Assembly (NCBI GenBank): GCA_027559495.1
Contig: JAMXSV010000012.1
Location: 372,001-436,000 of the forward strand
Length of the DNA: 64,000 bases
Origin: Aurifilum marmelostoma
Taxonomy: Eukaryota; Ascomycota; Sordariomycetes; Diaporthales; Cryphonectriaceae
Direction of reading: 5' to 3'
The notes beneath the pieces were generated by a model, which saw only the letters and a list, made by a program, of their open reading frames with translations, ran no database searches and was not told where the DNA came from. This document shows positions 23,314 through 37,600 of this stretch, piece by piece (the first letter of the stretch is position 1; every line of letters starts with the position of its first letter). Made by a program: the position numbers and the translations under genes.

Positions 23314-24077
23314 TTTTAATAACTCTTATTTAAGTATAGTTTAGTATACTTCTTTTTAAGCAATATAGAAATATAATATCTTCTTAAACTCTAATTTTCT
23401 CTACTATAAGCAGGGCTTAAGCTAATATAGAACTATAGTAGATTATTATTACTTTGCAAGCTTATATTTAGAAACTTAAAGAATTAAGTAATAATTAGAT
23501 TAAGATTTATAAAATAAATAAGCTAGTTCCTTATAAAGAATTAAAGAGTACTCTTTAGGCTTTTATTACTTAGTATAAGGCTTGTTTTTTTTTTACTATC
23601 TAGCTTAGTTTATAGATAAAGCAGAAAAGGCAGTTTTTGCAAGAATTTAGCTAAAAAGCAATATCTTTGCCTAGTTTAAGCCTTTACTGCGTAATTATCT
23701 TAATAACTAATCTATATCTAGCAACTATAATAAAGAAATTAAAGCTATCTTTAACTTATTCTTAGGCTTTAAGAAAGCACTTAAGAATATATTTAGCAAT
23801 CCTAATAAGAAATAAATAGTAGAATAAAGCCTTATAAACCTTAAGCAAATTAGAGCTATATTAAATTATATAGCTAAGTTTTGCTAATATGCAGAAAGGA
23901 TTAGTTAGGAAGATAAAGCATTAATATTTTAATTTTATAAAGAACTAAAGAATAATATTAAAGATAAATTTTATAAGGTAGACTAACTTAATAATTTAGC
24001 AAAATATATTGCTATAGCAATATATATTAATAATTATATCTTTAAATATAAATAAGAAAAGAATTATAAAGGCTATA
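23314..24077 (+). pseudogene. Element B gag, N-terminal part
   Basis: On the plus strand after B's 5' LTR, a degraded retrotransposon gag is readable, e.g. KYIAIAIYINNYIF before the break at 24,077. It resumes after element C at 39,345. Stops are RIP-type TAA/TAG. The last five bases, CTATA (24073-24077), are the target site of element C. Confidence 0.75.
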
Positions 24078-24536
24078 TATAATGAGCACTGCCGCAACCG
24101 GGGTATATAATAAGTACACAAAGGGTTTATATTAGGCAAGAATAATATTAAAGTGTAATCTAAAGAATACGGAAATGATCTCTAAAGTCTTCTGCAGTAT
24201 ATTACTAGCAGTAAAGCTATTACCTATATTCAAAGTAATATTTAGATTAACAACTAAAGAACTATAGAATATCTATATATATCTAAAGGGTAATTATATC
24301 TAAGCTATATAGTCTTTCTAGTTATAATGACTATGCTTAACTATATAGTAATTTAATATAGTTATCCTAAATATATTCGACTATATATATAGTTAATATA
24401 GTTAGCTTGCAACCCTAATTCTAGAATTATATAATCCTGGTTTTATCTTTTCTTAGTTAGGACATTAGGTCCTTAATACCTAGTTCTTGCTGCTTATAAC
24501 TATTCTTATAACTTATATATTAGATAGATTATAATA
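24078..24536 (-). repeat. Element C 3' LTR
   Basis: 459 bases. The first 170 bases keep CpG and CCGG-type sequence; the remainder is decayed. It holds TTAGATTAACAACTAAAG, which in element sense contains AGTTGTTAA, the undecayed version of the putative self-primer. Confidence 0.92.
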
Positions 24537-24736
24537 TTATTTCTCTTCTATTAATTATTATCCCGAATAATTTTCTATAAGTTTTTCTGCATATTTTTAT
24601 TATTTTTATTATATCTTCCTAATTTATTATATTAAATAGAGTCAAAACTTCTTGCATTTGCAAAACTTCTTCTATTCCTAAAAGTATTTAAGATTGCAAC
24701 CTTCTAGTCTTTTGTCTTCTTAAGAATTTTATCGAG

Positions 24737-25255
24737 ATGCCTTCCTATTCTTATTGCGAGGATTAAGGCCTTAATACCTGCAAAGCTTCTCTGCGGGATT
24801 CTTTATATTATATCGAATGCGTGCGTTTTAGTTAATCGAAATGCGATATTCTAAGTCCTTTGCTCGAAGAACTTCGAAATATAGCAATATAGCATTAGCG
24901 CTTAGAGGATAAGATTGAGCAATAGATGCTTAAGTTAATGCGCTTTTAATAATAGAAGCATATATAGTTAGAGAAAATGAAATGTGCCCTTCGTTATGGC
25001 ATTACTTGCGTAGAAGAGCTTGACTATATAGAGGCCGAGGAAGAGCGTTATTATGCTTCTAGGGCAGTGCAAAAGGTGATTTTCGAGGAAATAGCTATTT
25101 CCGCCGAAGTCCCTAGTTTTAAGAGATTTGATTAGAATTCTGTAGATATAGGGAATGCTATAGTAGACTAGTTTAGTTTTCTAGCTAAGGGATTGCCTAC
25201 TATAGCTCCTAGGTCCTATTCTAGGGTAGAGAGGTCTATTAAGGGGGCCTTCTGA
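24737..25255 (+). pseudogene. Antisense accessory reading frame of element C (best-preserved copy)
   Basis: This is the least decayed copy of the frame. It has an ATG (MPSYSYCED) at 24,737 and a TGA at 25,253-25,255, 173 codons including the stop, with about a dozen in-frame TAA/TAG codons attributable to RIP. The Cys-rich start keeps CED, NTC, IECVRF and SKCDIL. With TGT-to-TAT changes allowed for, the pattern is C-x7-C-x9-C-x2-C-x7-C. A helical stretch then runs LEELRNIA...RLEDKIEQ...LEKMKCALRYGIT, followed by an acidic part EELDYIEAEEERYYASRA. A C-terminal part contains FSFLAKGLPTIAPRSYSRVER. Element E carries a clear homologue. It reads from the 3' LTR inward, so an antisense LTR promoter could drive it. 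Confidence 0.7.
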
Positions 25256-25309
25256 GTTGCGATTCCTATTTATTATCTTTTTAGGATTTATTTAGTCTGC
25301 TTTTTCTTA

Positions 25310-26930
25310 GTACTAAATTAACTAGTATTTTTATAGATTAATTTATTATTACTGCAATTATTCTTTCTTAGATTAGTATTGCGCAAGCTATTTTAATGCA
25401 TTAGTAATATTTTCTAAGGATTCCTATATATTTTCGCTTAAAGGATAGCCTTTCTACTTAATTAAATATTCTAGCATATTATTATATTCTTTATATTTAA
25501 GGATCTTTTTAATTTTATATTCTAATTTATTATCTTTAACTTTAATATTATTATTAATCTTTATATTCTATACTGCTAATTTAAGTAAAGAGATATAGAA
25601 AACTAAATATATTCTTATGCTATAAAAAAGTATAAGTTTATAGTTAATTAGTAAGATCTTTCGCAAAATTTTAAATAAACTAAGCTTTTTATAGTTAAGC
25701 TTATTACTAAGTCTCTTTATCTTAATATTTTGTTGAAAAAGATAGACTTTATCTCCTTTCTTAAGGATTAATTCCTTAATTCTTTTAGTATTAGCATATC
25801 TTATTATTTATTTCCTAATAAATGCAAGTTCTTGCTATAGTTTCTTATAGATTTTTTAGATTCTTTAAGCTTTCTTATCTGCTACTTCTATATTTACTCT
25901 TAGTAATGCTTTATAATATGCTATAGGATTATGCCTATATATTATATAAAATAATAATATCTTTATTATACTTATATTTATGCTATTATATGCAAATTGC
26001 GCTAATAGCAATAATTTAATTTAATTATTTTATTTATAATTAATATAATAGCATAAATATTATTTTAAAATCTAATTTATATATTTTATTTATTTATTTA
26101 TTTGCAAATAGAATATAATTAATATTTTATAAGCTGCTTTAAGCTGCTTTATAAGTAAGATTTAGAAGTTTAATGCAAACTTCCTATCTCTATTTAAAAT
26201 AATTTCCTATAGCATATTATAATTAGCTATAATTATTTTAAGAAATATATATATAAGATCTTCTGCTATACTGCTCTTTTTATATAATAGAAAGTAAGCA
26301 TATTTACTTAGTTTATAAACTATTATTAGAATGCTATTAAATTGTATTTTAATTAAAGGTTCTTATAAAAGAAGTAGCTTAATAATAAAGTTTAGGCTAG
26401 CTAATTGCTAAACTAAATTTAATACTAATAGAGGATAAAGCAATTTATAAAGCTTATATCTTTCTGCCTTATTCTTTTTGCAATTATTATAATTTTATAA
26501 AAGGTTCTTAACTCTTTTTTTAAAGCTTAGTAAATTCTAATATTTTAAAATTTATACTAAAATTGCTTTAACTCTCTAATATTTATATACTAGAGCACTA
26601 TATATATTCTAGATATATTAATCTTATTTCTTTAGGATTATATTTTTTAAATTCTTACTTATTCGATTAATCTTAAGAATAGCATTTAGCTCTTTATATA
26701 TATTAATAAGATTTTCTTTCTTATTTATTATAAAGATATTCTAAATTTCTTCTATAATCTTATTCTAATAATTAGACCTTTTGCTAAAAGTATTTACTTT
26801 AATATTTTCCTTTTTTTAGATATAGATAATTTTAAGATTAAATTATAATAGATACTTTGCCTATTTTACTTATTATCTATTAAGTATTTTTATTATAGTA
26901 AATATAGTAAGATTTTTATAATTAAAGAAT
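25310..26930 (-). pseudogene. Element C pol, C-terminal part (integrase and chromodomain)
   Basis: On the minus strand this contains degraded integrase and, near 25,540-25,395, a chromodomain-like segment. It breaks at the D insertion in RNase H (target AGAAT, 26926-26930) and resumes at 34,615. Confidence 0.75.
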
Positions 26931-27461
26931 TGTAATAAGCACTGCCGTAACCAGGGTATACAATAAGTATATAAGGGTTTATATTAGCAAGAAGGATATT
27001 AAAGTATAATCTAAAGAATATAGAAATAATTTCCAAAAGTCTTCTGCAGTATATTACTAGCAGTAAAGCTATTACTTATATTAGAAGTAATACTTAGATT
27101 AATAACTAAAGAGCTATATACTAAATCTATCTAATAGTAGCAAATATATCTCTTATATAACCTATTCTTTAATCCTTCGTTAGTAGTATTAGTTCTTTCC
27201 TAGCAAGGGTAGGCTAGAGTTAATATCGGATCCTTTAACTAGTTAACCAAATTAATACTAATTCCTTTAACTAGTTAATAAAGTTAATATTAACTTCTTT
27301 AACTAAGCAACCTTTATAACCCTAATCCTAGCTTATATAATCTTATTATACTAGTTCTATCCTAGAGTATTAAACTCTTAGCTCTCTATAATCTATTCTA
27401 TATAGCCTTAATACTATACTATAATCTTTATTATAATTTGCATATTAGATAGATTATAATA
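26931..27461 (-). repeat. Element D 3' LTR
   Basis: 531 bases, with three ACTAGTT-containing units around 27,230-27,305. It is the same length as its partner and as the LTR of element F. Confidence 0.92.
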
Positions 27462-27655
27462 TTATCTTCCTTCTATAGATTATTATCCCTAATAATTTCC
27501 TTATAAGTTTCCTTGCTATTATCTTGCTATATTATTATGCCTTCCTAATTAGAATATCGAATAAAGTTATAAAATTAAAATCTTTTAATCCTTATTTTAA
27601 TAGATTAAAGCAAAAGAAGTCCCTTTATTTAATTATTCTTTCTAAAGCTATTATT

Positions 27656-28148
27656 ATAATTCCTTATTCTTTCTATAATACTTAAAGCTTAAAATCTTAT
27701 TAAATATCTCCTAAGAATTCTTTCTAATGCGCTAAGTATATATATTGCTAATATTCTAAATGCAATATTCTTAAACTAACTAACTCTTCTAAGCTTCTTA
27801 ATATTTCCTTCTAATATTAAAAGTTAAAAAATAAAATTAAAGATCTTAAGTTAAAGTTAATATATCTTTATTAATAGAAGAAGATATAGAGAGAGAAGAT
27901 AGCTTAGGCTATTTATTAGGGCTTAATAAATCTAGGAAAGTTAAAGCATCTAGAGGCAGAGAAGGCAAAGGCTAAGGCTAAGCATCTAATTGCTAGAAAG
28001 GCTAACTAAAGCGCTAAGGCTTTAGCTTCTAAGGGTCCTCTCTCTAATAGCTAGCCTATAAAGGGGGGCTAGTTAGTCTCTACTAGACCTAAGTATTCTA
28101 AATAAATATAGATTAGAAGGCATAGCTAGACCTTTAGTTAGCTGCTAA
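27656..28148 (+). pseudogene. Antisense accessory reading frame of element D
   Basis: This is homologous to the frame in A, with the same position and strand relation. It has one extra G in a G6 run near 28,064 that shifts the frame, besides RIP-type stops. It ends at TAA 28146-28148 after an IARPLVSC-like C-terminus. Confidence 0.6.
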
Positions 28149-28279
28149 CTCTTAGCCTAGCTTAATATATCTTTTTCTTCTAGTATTATTCCTAATTAGT
28201 ATTTCTTTAATTAGTAGCTTATTTTATTAATTAGTAGAATATTTTAACTAATAAGCTGCATTTCTAATATTTTTATAAG

Positions 28280-31200
28280 CTAACTAATTATTACTATAAC
28301 TATTCTTTCTTAGACTAGTATTGCGCAAGCTATTCTAGTATATTAGTAATATTTTCTAGAGATTCTTATATATTTTCGCTTAAGGAATAGCTTTTCTATT
28401 TAATTAGATATTCTAATATATTATTCTATTCTTTATACTTAAAGATTTTTCTAATTTTATATTCTAGTTTATTATTTTTAACTTTAATATTATTATTAAT
28501 CTTTATATTCTATACTACTAGCTTAAATAGTAAAATATAGAAAATTAGGTATATTCTTATGCTATAGGAGAGTGCAAGTTTATAGTTAACTAGTAAGATT
28601 TTTTGCAAAATCTTAAATAAACTAAGCTTTTTATAATTAAGCTTATTATTAGATTTCTTTATCTTAATATTTTATCGAAAAAGGTAGATCTTATTTCCCT
28701 CTTTAAGGATTAGTCTCTTAATTCTCTTAATATTTGCATATCTTATTATTTATTCCCTAATAAATGCAAGTTCTTGCTATAGTTCTTTATAGATTTTCTA
28801 AATCCTTTAAGCTTTCTTATCTACTGCTTCTACATTTGCCCTTAGCAATATTTTATAATATATTATAGAATTATATTTATATACTATATAGAATAATAAT
28901 ACCTTTATTATATTTATATCTACGCTATTATATATAAATTATGCTAATAGTAATAATTTAATCTAATTATCTTATTTATAATTAATATAATAATATAAAT
29001 ATTATTCTAGAATTTAATTTATATATTCTATTTATCTATCTATTTATAGATAGAATGCAATTAATATCTTATAAGCTATTTTAAGCTGCTTTATAAGTAA
29101 GATCTAGAAGTTCGATATAAACTTCTTATCCTTATTTAAAATAATTTCCTATAATATACTATAATTAGCTATAATTATTCTAAGAAATATATATACAAGG
29201 TCTTCTGCTATACTACTCTCTTTATATAGTAGAAAGTAAATATACTTGCTTAATCTGCAAACTATTACTAGAATACTATTAAATTGCACTTTAGTTAAGA
29301 GTTCTTATAAAAGAAGTAGCTTAATAATAAAGTTTAAGCTAGCTAATTGCTAAACTAAACTTAATACTAATAGAGAGTAAAGTAATCTATAAGGCTTATA
29401 TCTCTCTATCTTATTTTTCTTATAACTATTATAATTCTGCAAGAGATCTCTAACTCTCTTCTTAAAGCCTAGTAGATTTTAGTATCTCAAAATCTATACT
29501 AAGATTGCTCTAACTCCCTAATATCTATATATTAGAGCACTATATATATTTTAGATATACTAATCTTATTCCTTTAGAGTTATATTTTCTAAGTTTTTGC
29601 TTATTTAACTAATTCTAAAGATAGCATTTAGTTCTCTATATATATTAATAAGATTTCCTTTTTTATCTATTATAAAGATATTCTAGATTTCTTTTATAAC
29701 CTTATTCTAATAATTAGATCTTCTGCTAAAAGCATTTACTTTAATATTTTCCTTTCCTTAAATATAAATAATCTTAAAATCGAATTATAATAGATACTCT
29801 GCTTATTTTACTTATTATCTATTAAGTATCTTTATTATAATAAATATAGTAAGATTTTTATAATTAAAGAATACTTTAATCTAGTATTTTATATTAATAA
29901 GATATTATTTCTATTTCTTAAATGCTTCTATAATAGCTATAAGTTTCTTATCTAGTATTCTATACTGCAATTCTAATCTATTAAGCTTTTTTAAGAAGTT
30001 AGTAATTAGTCTTAATTATCCTCTTTTATTGCGCTAATTAAGTTCTACTCTAATAGCAAAGTTTAATGCATTTATATATAATTTAAATTCTTTGCTAAGA
30101 TCTAATTCTTTGCAAATTAAGTCCTTTAATATAAGATCCTTAATCTTATTAAATGCTTGCTATTATCTTTCTGCCTAATAAAATAGCATTTCTTTTTTAG
30201 TAAATTCTATAAAAGGCTTAACTTTCTTATTATAATTCTTAATAAACTATCTATAGAAATTAATATATTTGAGAAATGCTTAAATATCTATAAGATTTTT
30301 AGATATAGGCTAATCCTTAATTGCCTTAATTTTATCTTTTTATATATAAATTGCGCCTAATTCGAAAGTATATCTAAGATAATTTACTTTTTAAATATAG
30401 AAATAATATTTAATAAATTCTACTAATATCTTAGCATCTTGCAGCATTTATAGTATAATTTGCATATATTATTTATATATTTTAAAGTCTTTTAAGTAAA
30501 TAAGAATATTATCTAAGTAAGCAATAATAAAGATATTAAGAAATTTGCAAAGAATATAATTAATTATATATTAGAATATAGCTAATATATTAGTTAGTCT
30601 AAATAGTATAATATAATATTTATAATATCTATAGCAAATTCTAAAAGCTATCTTCTATTTATATCCCTTTGCAATCTATATATAATAATATTCTTCTTTA
30701 AAATTAAGCGCAGTAAACTATTATATGCCTTGCATTCTATCTTATAGCTTATTGCTTCTTAGCAAAGGGTAATAATCCTTAATTATTATATTATTAAGTT
30801 ATCTAAAGTCTATATATAGCCTAAGTTTGCTATTCTTTTTAGATATAAAGAGAATTAGATATTCTATTAAAGAGTATAATTCTTTAATATATTCTCTTTT
30901 AAGATTTTTATCTAAATACTCTCTAAGTGCCTTAAGCTTTGCTTTATCTAGTCTATAAATAGGAAAAAATTTTAGTTCTATTCCTTCTTTAAGGGGTATT
31001 TTATAGTTAAATTAAGTTCTAGCAAAAAGCAATCCCTTATACTTTCCTAAAAATAATCTAATAAATTTATAGTACTTTTATAGTATACTATTGAATATTA
31101 ATAAAGGTTCTTCTTCTATTATTACTGCTTATAGAAATAAAAGGTATTATTAAGCATTCCTAGGCAATATTGCAGTAGTATTATATTCTAATTAGCTTCG

Positions 31201-34020
31201 CCTAATTCTTTATAATTCTTAGTTTATCTGCTTCTCTAGCCTATTCTAGCTGCTCTAGGCTAGACTAAATTTCTAAGGCTATAGCTTCTATTTCTATTAT
31301 TGCTGCCTATTATTATTGCTCTATATTAGACTAAGTCTTTCTAACTAGTTTCTGCTTACTTATAAATTTAATCTATATCTAACCTCCTTCTATAGATTTA
31401 AGGCATTTATAATTCTTCTCTATAAGCTATTAATTCCTGCTAATTTAGAGGTATATATTAAGTTCTTATTTAAGCGCCTCTCTTAGCTATTCTTAGTAAC
31501 TAAGTCTTATTCTGCGCCTTTAATTGCAACTATCCTATTAGATATAGCTTATTCCTAAGAGATCTAGCTAATAGTTTAATTAATTCGAGAATTATGCTCT
31601 TTAAGCTATAAAAGTCCTAATATTATATTATAATATACTATATCTATAATATTAAAAGAAACCTTAATTATATATTCTTATATTTATATAAGTAAATAAT
31701 TAGTCTTCTTATCGATTATATCTAGATTATACGCAACTAGCTTTCTTTCTATAGTATTAAGTATATAGAGCTTCTTCTTCTACTGCTATAGTATCTTTGC
31801 TATATTAATAATATTTAGGAATATATAATTTCCTTATATGCTACTATCTAATAGGGCATTATATCTTTCTTTATAAATATATATATTAATAATAATATAA
31901 GCATAGTTTATTCTAAAGGCTTTATATAGAAATTATCCTAGTCTAATTATTTATAGTTCTATTATAGGCAATCCTATTCTTTTAGGGTTTTTCTAGCTGC
32001 TTACTAGGCTAATGCTCTAGCTTATTATTATGCATGCTTATAATGCTTCCTGCTATGCTATTATATATACTAAGCATATGCTTTATTCTATATATAAATA
32101 GTGCATTTTTCTACTAAGCATTGCTACTATTTATATTTCTTTTCTATGCAAGGCTTTAGGCAATCTTCTAGTAGTCTAATAAAAGCATTATTATGCTTTT
32201 TATCTAGTACTTCCCTAAACTAAAGTTTAGATTTCTTATATGCTTAAATAACTTATCTTTCTTCTCTAATTAGAAATTATTTATATTTAACTTTTTCTTT
32301 AAAGTAAATTTAATAGCTATAGTAGATATATAAGATTTATGCTAATTAATAGTATCTAAGATAGAATGCATTAATCCTAAGATCCTTTATTCTTTCTACT
32401 TTATAATTCTGAATTAGAATATTCTAGAAAAGTTCTTTTAAAGGAATTCTATATATAAAATGCTTAGTTTATTTCTTAGCATTTAGATTATAAAAGCTAA
32501 TGCTGCTATATAGACTAGTTAATGCTAATTCTTCTAACTTATCTATATATTATTATATAATAGGTTTAAGTAAGTTATCTAGCTATTTATCCTAGAGTAT
32601 TTCTTCTTTAAGGGTAAGTATCTCTATTATATTTTCTTCTATTAGTGCTAGAATAAAGTCTGCATTTTCTAAGTTATTATTGCGCCTATTATAGGCTAGG
32701 GATAATATAGTAGCCTAGCTCTATCCTTCTTTAGATCCCCAATCTATAGGGTTAGTAGAATAATCTAATTATTTATTATTAGTAAAAGCCCTGCTTTCTA
32801 TAGCAAGCTGCTATTATCTTATAGTTTTCTAAAGGAACTATTCTAAACCTTCTTTTTCTAAAAGATATAATATGCAATTATTATTATAATATGCAGTTTA
32901 ATTAAGAGAATTATAATTAATAGAGTCTATTACTTGCTCTATTAAAATATTTTTATTTAGCTAATTAGGTTCCTATTAAATAGCAATATTAAGCTATTAT
33001 TCTTCTTAAATAAATTGCTATTGCTTTTTTTATAATTATTAATAATTTTATATAAAGTATTCTAGTTTTCTATAATTATAGCATCTCTAATTATTATTTT
33101 ATACTAGATATTTGCTATATTAATTTATAATATTAAGCTTTATAGGGCTAGTATATATACTGCTACTATAAGCTATACTCTAATGCTTAGATTAATTTCC
33201 TTAATTCTGCATCTTTTTGCTTATATTAGCTTAAAACTTCTATAATAGATTTCCTTTCTTCCTTTCTATATATTATTTATAAAGGCAATTATTAATATAA
33301 ATTGCTATATTAGAGAATATAGTAAAGTTCTCTAGCTAATTCTATTTAGAAATTTTATTTTTAACTTTATCCTTAAGTCCTTAGTAGTAATGCTCTATAA
33401 GGTTTCTATCTTCTTATAAAAATTATGCTATAAGTTGCTTAAATTAAATTATATATATAGAGGCTAATTTGATTTATTATAGGGCTATAAGTTATTAGGC
33501 TATAGTCTTTTCCTTATTAGGATCTCTAAAGGTTTCTCTAAGAACCTTTTTGAATTTACTAAAGGATTAAAATATTTCTTTAATAGTATCTTTTCTAAGG
33601 CTAAAGCAAGTAATATTCTCTAAGTAGTCCCTAAGAGAGGGCTTATACTAAATAAGAGCATTATTCTTAAAGCAAGTTCTTATAAAAATAGTCTTTTCTA
33701 ACTCTATAGTAAACTAAGAAGCATAGTATAAGAAGTATACTTTGCATTAAGTAAGAAATCCCTAAAGTATCTTTTAGTTTTTATTAAATATAATAGATTT
33801 ATCTATTTTATAGTTTTTAATAGCTGCTATAGCATTAGAGTTGCTAATCTGCTCTTAAGTAAGGAGTTAAGCTTACTAGAACTAGATTATAGCTTCCTGC
33901 TATTGCTAATAGATATATAGTTTGTTAATGCACTATATAAGGAGCTATATTTAGTTTATTAGTTTATTAGTAGTAGCAGCCTTATTGCTAGAAGAGGATA
34001 GAGTTTCTAGAGCTATTATA
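28280..34020 (-). pseudogene. Element D gag-pol relic
   Basis: Gag lies at about 34,000-33,300 (element-sense QYKPSLRDYLENIT near 33,650). The RT core is near 30,660-30,550, RNase H near 29,950-29,850 (KNLTIF-type segment), then integrase and a chromodomain at about 28,480-28,330. It has many TAA/TAG stops. It is nearly collinear with A. Confidence 0.85.
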
Positions 34021-34078
34021 TTTCTATATTGCTTAAAATAAAGTATACTAAATTATTCTTAAATAAAAGTTATTAAAA

Positions 34079-34609
34079 TATAATAAATATTGCTATAATT
34101 AGGATATATAATAAGTATATAAGGGTTTATATTAGCAAAAAGGATATTAAAGTATAATTTAAAAAATATAGAAATAATTTCTAAAAGTCTTCTATAATAT
34201 ATTACTAGCAGTAAAGCTATTACTTATATTAGAAGTAATACTTAGATTAATAACTAAAGAGCTATATACTAAATCTATCTAATAGTAGCAAATATATTCC
34301 TTATATAACCTATTCTTTAGTCCTTTATTAGTAGTATTAGTTCCTTCTTAGCAGGGATAAGCTAGAGTTGATATTGGATTCTTTAACTAGTTAATTAAGT
34401 TAATACTAATTTCTTTAACTAGTTGATAAAGTTAATATCGATTTCTTCGACTAAGCAATCTTTATAATTCTAATCCTGGCTTATATAATCTTGTTATGCT
34501 AGTTCTATTCTAGAGTATTAGACTCTCGGCTCTCTATAATCCGTTCTGTGTAGCCTTAGTGCTGTGCTGCAATCTTTGTTGTGATCTGCATGTTGGATGG
34601 GTTATAATA
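34079..34609 (-). repeat. Element D 5' LTR
   Basis: 531 bases. The right 130 bases or so (about 34,480-34,609) retain GTG, TGG and CpG; the rest is decayed. It ends GTTATAATA before target AGAAT. Confidence 0.92.
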
Positions 34610-34614
34610 AGAAT

Positions 34615-37600
34615 ACTTTAATTTAATATTTTATGCTAATAAAATATTATTCCTATTTCTTAAATGCTTCTATAATAGCTATAAGTTCTTTATTTAGTAT
34701 TCTATACTATAGTTCTAGTTTATTAAGCTTCTTTAAGAAGTTAGCAATTAGTCTTAATTATTCTTTTTTATTGCGCTAGTTAAGTTCTGCTTTAATAGCA
34801 AAGTCTAATATATTTATATATAACTTAAGTTCTTTACTAAGATTTAGTTCTTTATAAATTAGGTCTTTTAATATAAGATCTTTAATTTTATTAAATGCTT
34901 GCTATTATTTTTCTGCCTAAAGAAATAGTATCTCTTTCTTAGTAAGTTCTATAAAGAGCTTAACTTTCTTACTATAATTCTTAATAAATTATTTATAGAA
35001 GTTAATATATTTAAGGAATACTTGAATATCTATAAGGTTTCTAAATGCAAGCTAGTCTTTAATTGCCTTAATTTTATTCTTCTATATGCAAATTGCGCCT
35101 AGTTTAAAAGTATATTTAAGATAATCTACTTTTTAAATATAAAAATAATACTTTATAGATTTTATTAATATCTTAGCATTTTATAGTATTTATAGTATAG
35201 TCTATATATATTGCTTATATATTTTAAAATTCTTTAAATAAATAAGGATATTATTTAGATAAGCAATAATAAAGATATTAAGGAATTTGCAGAGGATATA
35301 GTTAATTATGCATTAGAATATAGCTAATGCATTAGTTAGTTTAAATAGCATAATATAATACTTATAATATTTATAGTAAGTCCTAAAAGCTATCTTTTAT
35401 TTATATTCCTTTGCAATCTATATATAATAGTATCTTTCTTTAAAATTAAGTATAATAAACTATTATACGCCTTATATTCTATTTTATAGTTTATTATTTC
35501 TTAGCAAAGAGTAATAATTCTTAATTATTATATTATTAAATTATTTAAAGTTTATATATAGTTTAAGTTTGCTATTCTTTTTAGGTATAAAGAGAATTAG
35601 GTATCCTGCTAGTAAGTATAATTCTTTAATATATCCTTTTTTAAGATTTTTATTTAGGTATTTCCTAAGTACCTTAAGTTTTGCTTTATTTAATCTATAA
35701 ATAGGGAAAAACTTTAGTTTTATCCCTTCCTTAAGGGATATTTTATAGTTAAATTAGATTCTAGTAGGAAGTAATTCTTTATACTTTTCTAAGAATAATC
35801 TAGTAAATTTATAATACTCTTATAATATGCTATTAAATATTAGTAGAAGTTCTTCTTTTATTGCTACTACTTATAAGAATAAGAGATACTATTAAGTATT
35901 TTTAGGTAATATTATAGAAGTATTATATTCTAATTAGCTTTATTTAATTCTTTGCAATTCTTAATTTATCTATTTCTTTAGCCTATTTTAGCTATTCTAA
36001 GCTAGACTAAATTTCTAAAGCTATAGCTTCTATTTCTATTATTACTGCTTATTATTATTGCTTTATGCTAAACTAAGTCTTTCTAATTAGTTTCTGCTTA
36101 TTTATAAATCTAATTTATACTTAATCTTCTTTTATAGATTTAAGGCATTTATAATCCTTCTTTATAAGCTATTAGTTTTTGCTAATTTAGAAATATATAT
36201 TAAGTTCTTATTTAAGCGCCTTTCTTAGCTATCCTTAATAACTAAGTCTTATTCTGCGCCTTTAATTATAACTATTCTTTCGGGTATAGCTTATTCCTAA
36301 GAGATTTAGCTAATAGTTTAATTAATTTAAGAATTATGCTCTTTAAGCTATAAAAGTTCTAATATTATATTATAATATATTATATCTATAATATTAAAAG
36401 AAACTTTAGTTATATATTCTTATATTTATATAGATAGATAATTAGTCTCTTTATTAACTATATCTAGATTATATGCAATTAGCTTTCCTTCTATAGTATT
36501 AAGTATATAGAGCTTCTCCTTCTGCTGCTATAGTATTTTTGCTATATTAATAATATTTAGAGATATATAATTTCTTTATATACTGCTATTTAATAGGGCA
36601 TTATATTTCTTTTTGTAGATATATATATTAATAATAATATAAGTATAGTTTATTCTAGAGGCTTTATATAGGAATTATTTTAGTCTAATTATTTATAGTT
36701 CTATTATAAGCGATTCTATTCTTTTGGGATTTTTTTAGCTGCTTGCTAAGCTAATGCTTTAGCTTGTTATTATGCGTATTTATAATACTTCCTATTGCGC
36801 TATTATATATGCTAGGCATATGCTTTATTTTATATATAAATAGTGCATTTTTTTACTAAGCATTGCTATTATTTATATTTCCTTTCTATATAAGGCTTTA
36901 GGCAATCTTCTAGTAGTCTAATAAAAGCATTATTATGCCTTTTATCTAGTACTTTTCTGAACTGAAATTTGGGTTTTTTATACGCTTAGATAACTTATTC
37001 TTCTTCTCTAATTAGAAATTATTTATATTTAATTTTTTCTTCGAAGTAAATCTAATAGCTATAGTATATATATAAGATTTATGCTAATTAATAATATTTA
37101 AGATAGAATGCATTAATTCTAGGGTCCTTTATTCTTTCTGCTTTATAGTTCTAGATTAGGATGCTCTAAAAGAGTTCTTTTAGGAGAATTCTATATATAA
37201 GATGCTTAGTTTAGGCTTTAGTATTTAGATTATAGAAGCTAATGCTGCTATATTAGCTAGTTAATGCTAACTCTTTTAACTTATTTATATATTATTGCAT
37301 AATAGATTTAGATAGGTTATTAGGCTATTTATCCTAGAGTATTTCTTCTTTAAGAATAAGTATTTCTATTATATTTTCTTCTATAAGCGCTAGAGTAAAG
37401 TCTACATTTTCTGAGTTATTATTGCGCCTATTATAGGCTAGAGATAATATAGTATCTAATATATATTTGTTATTATTTGCAAGCTATATTAGATAGTGCT
37501 ATAGAGAAAACTTTCCTTAGTTCTATCTTTCCTTAAATTCCTAATCTATAGAATTAGTAGAATAATTCGATTATTTGTCTTTAGTAGAAGCCCTGCTTTT

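Larger units (their letters stand above)
26931..34609 (-). mobile_element. Element D: Ty3/gypsy chromovirus inserted in element C's RNase H
   Basis: 7,679 bases in minus orientation, with target duplication AGAAT at 26926-26930 and 34610-34614. LTRs at 26931-27461 and 34079-34609 are both 531 bases, 32 longer than in A because of one extra tandem unit in the U3-like part. The left terminus is the intact TGTAATAAGCAC (in element sense ...GTGCTTATTACA), which fixes the true LTR end. Coding content parallels A. As the third-level insertion it must be younger than C. Confidence 0.93.
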
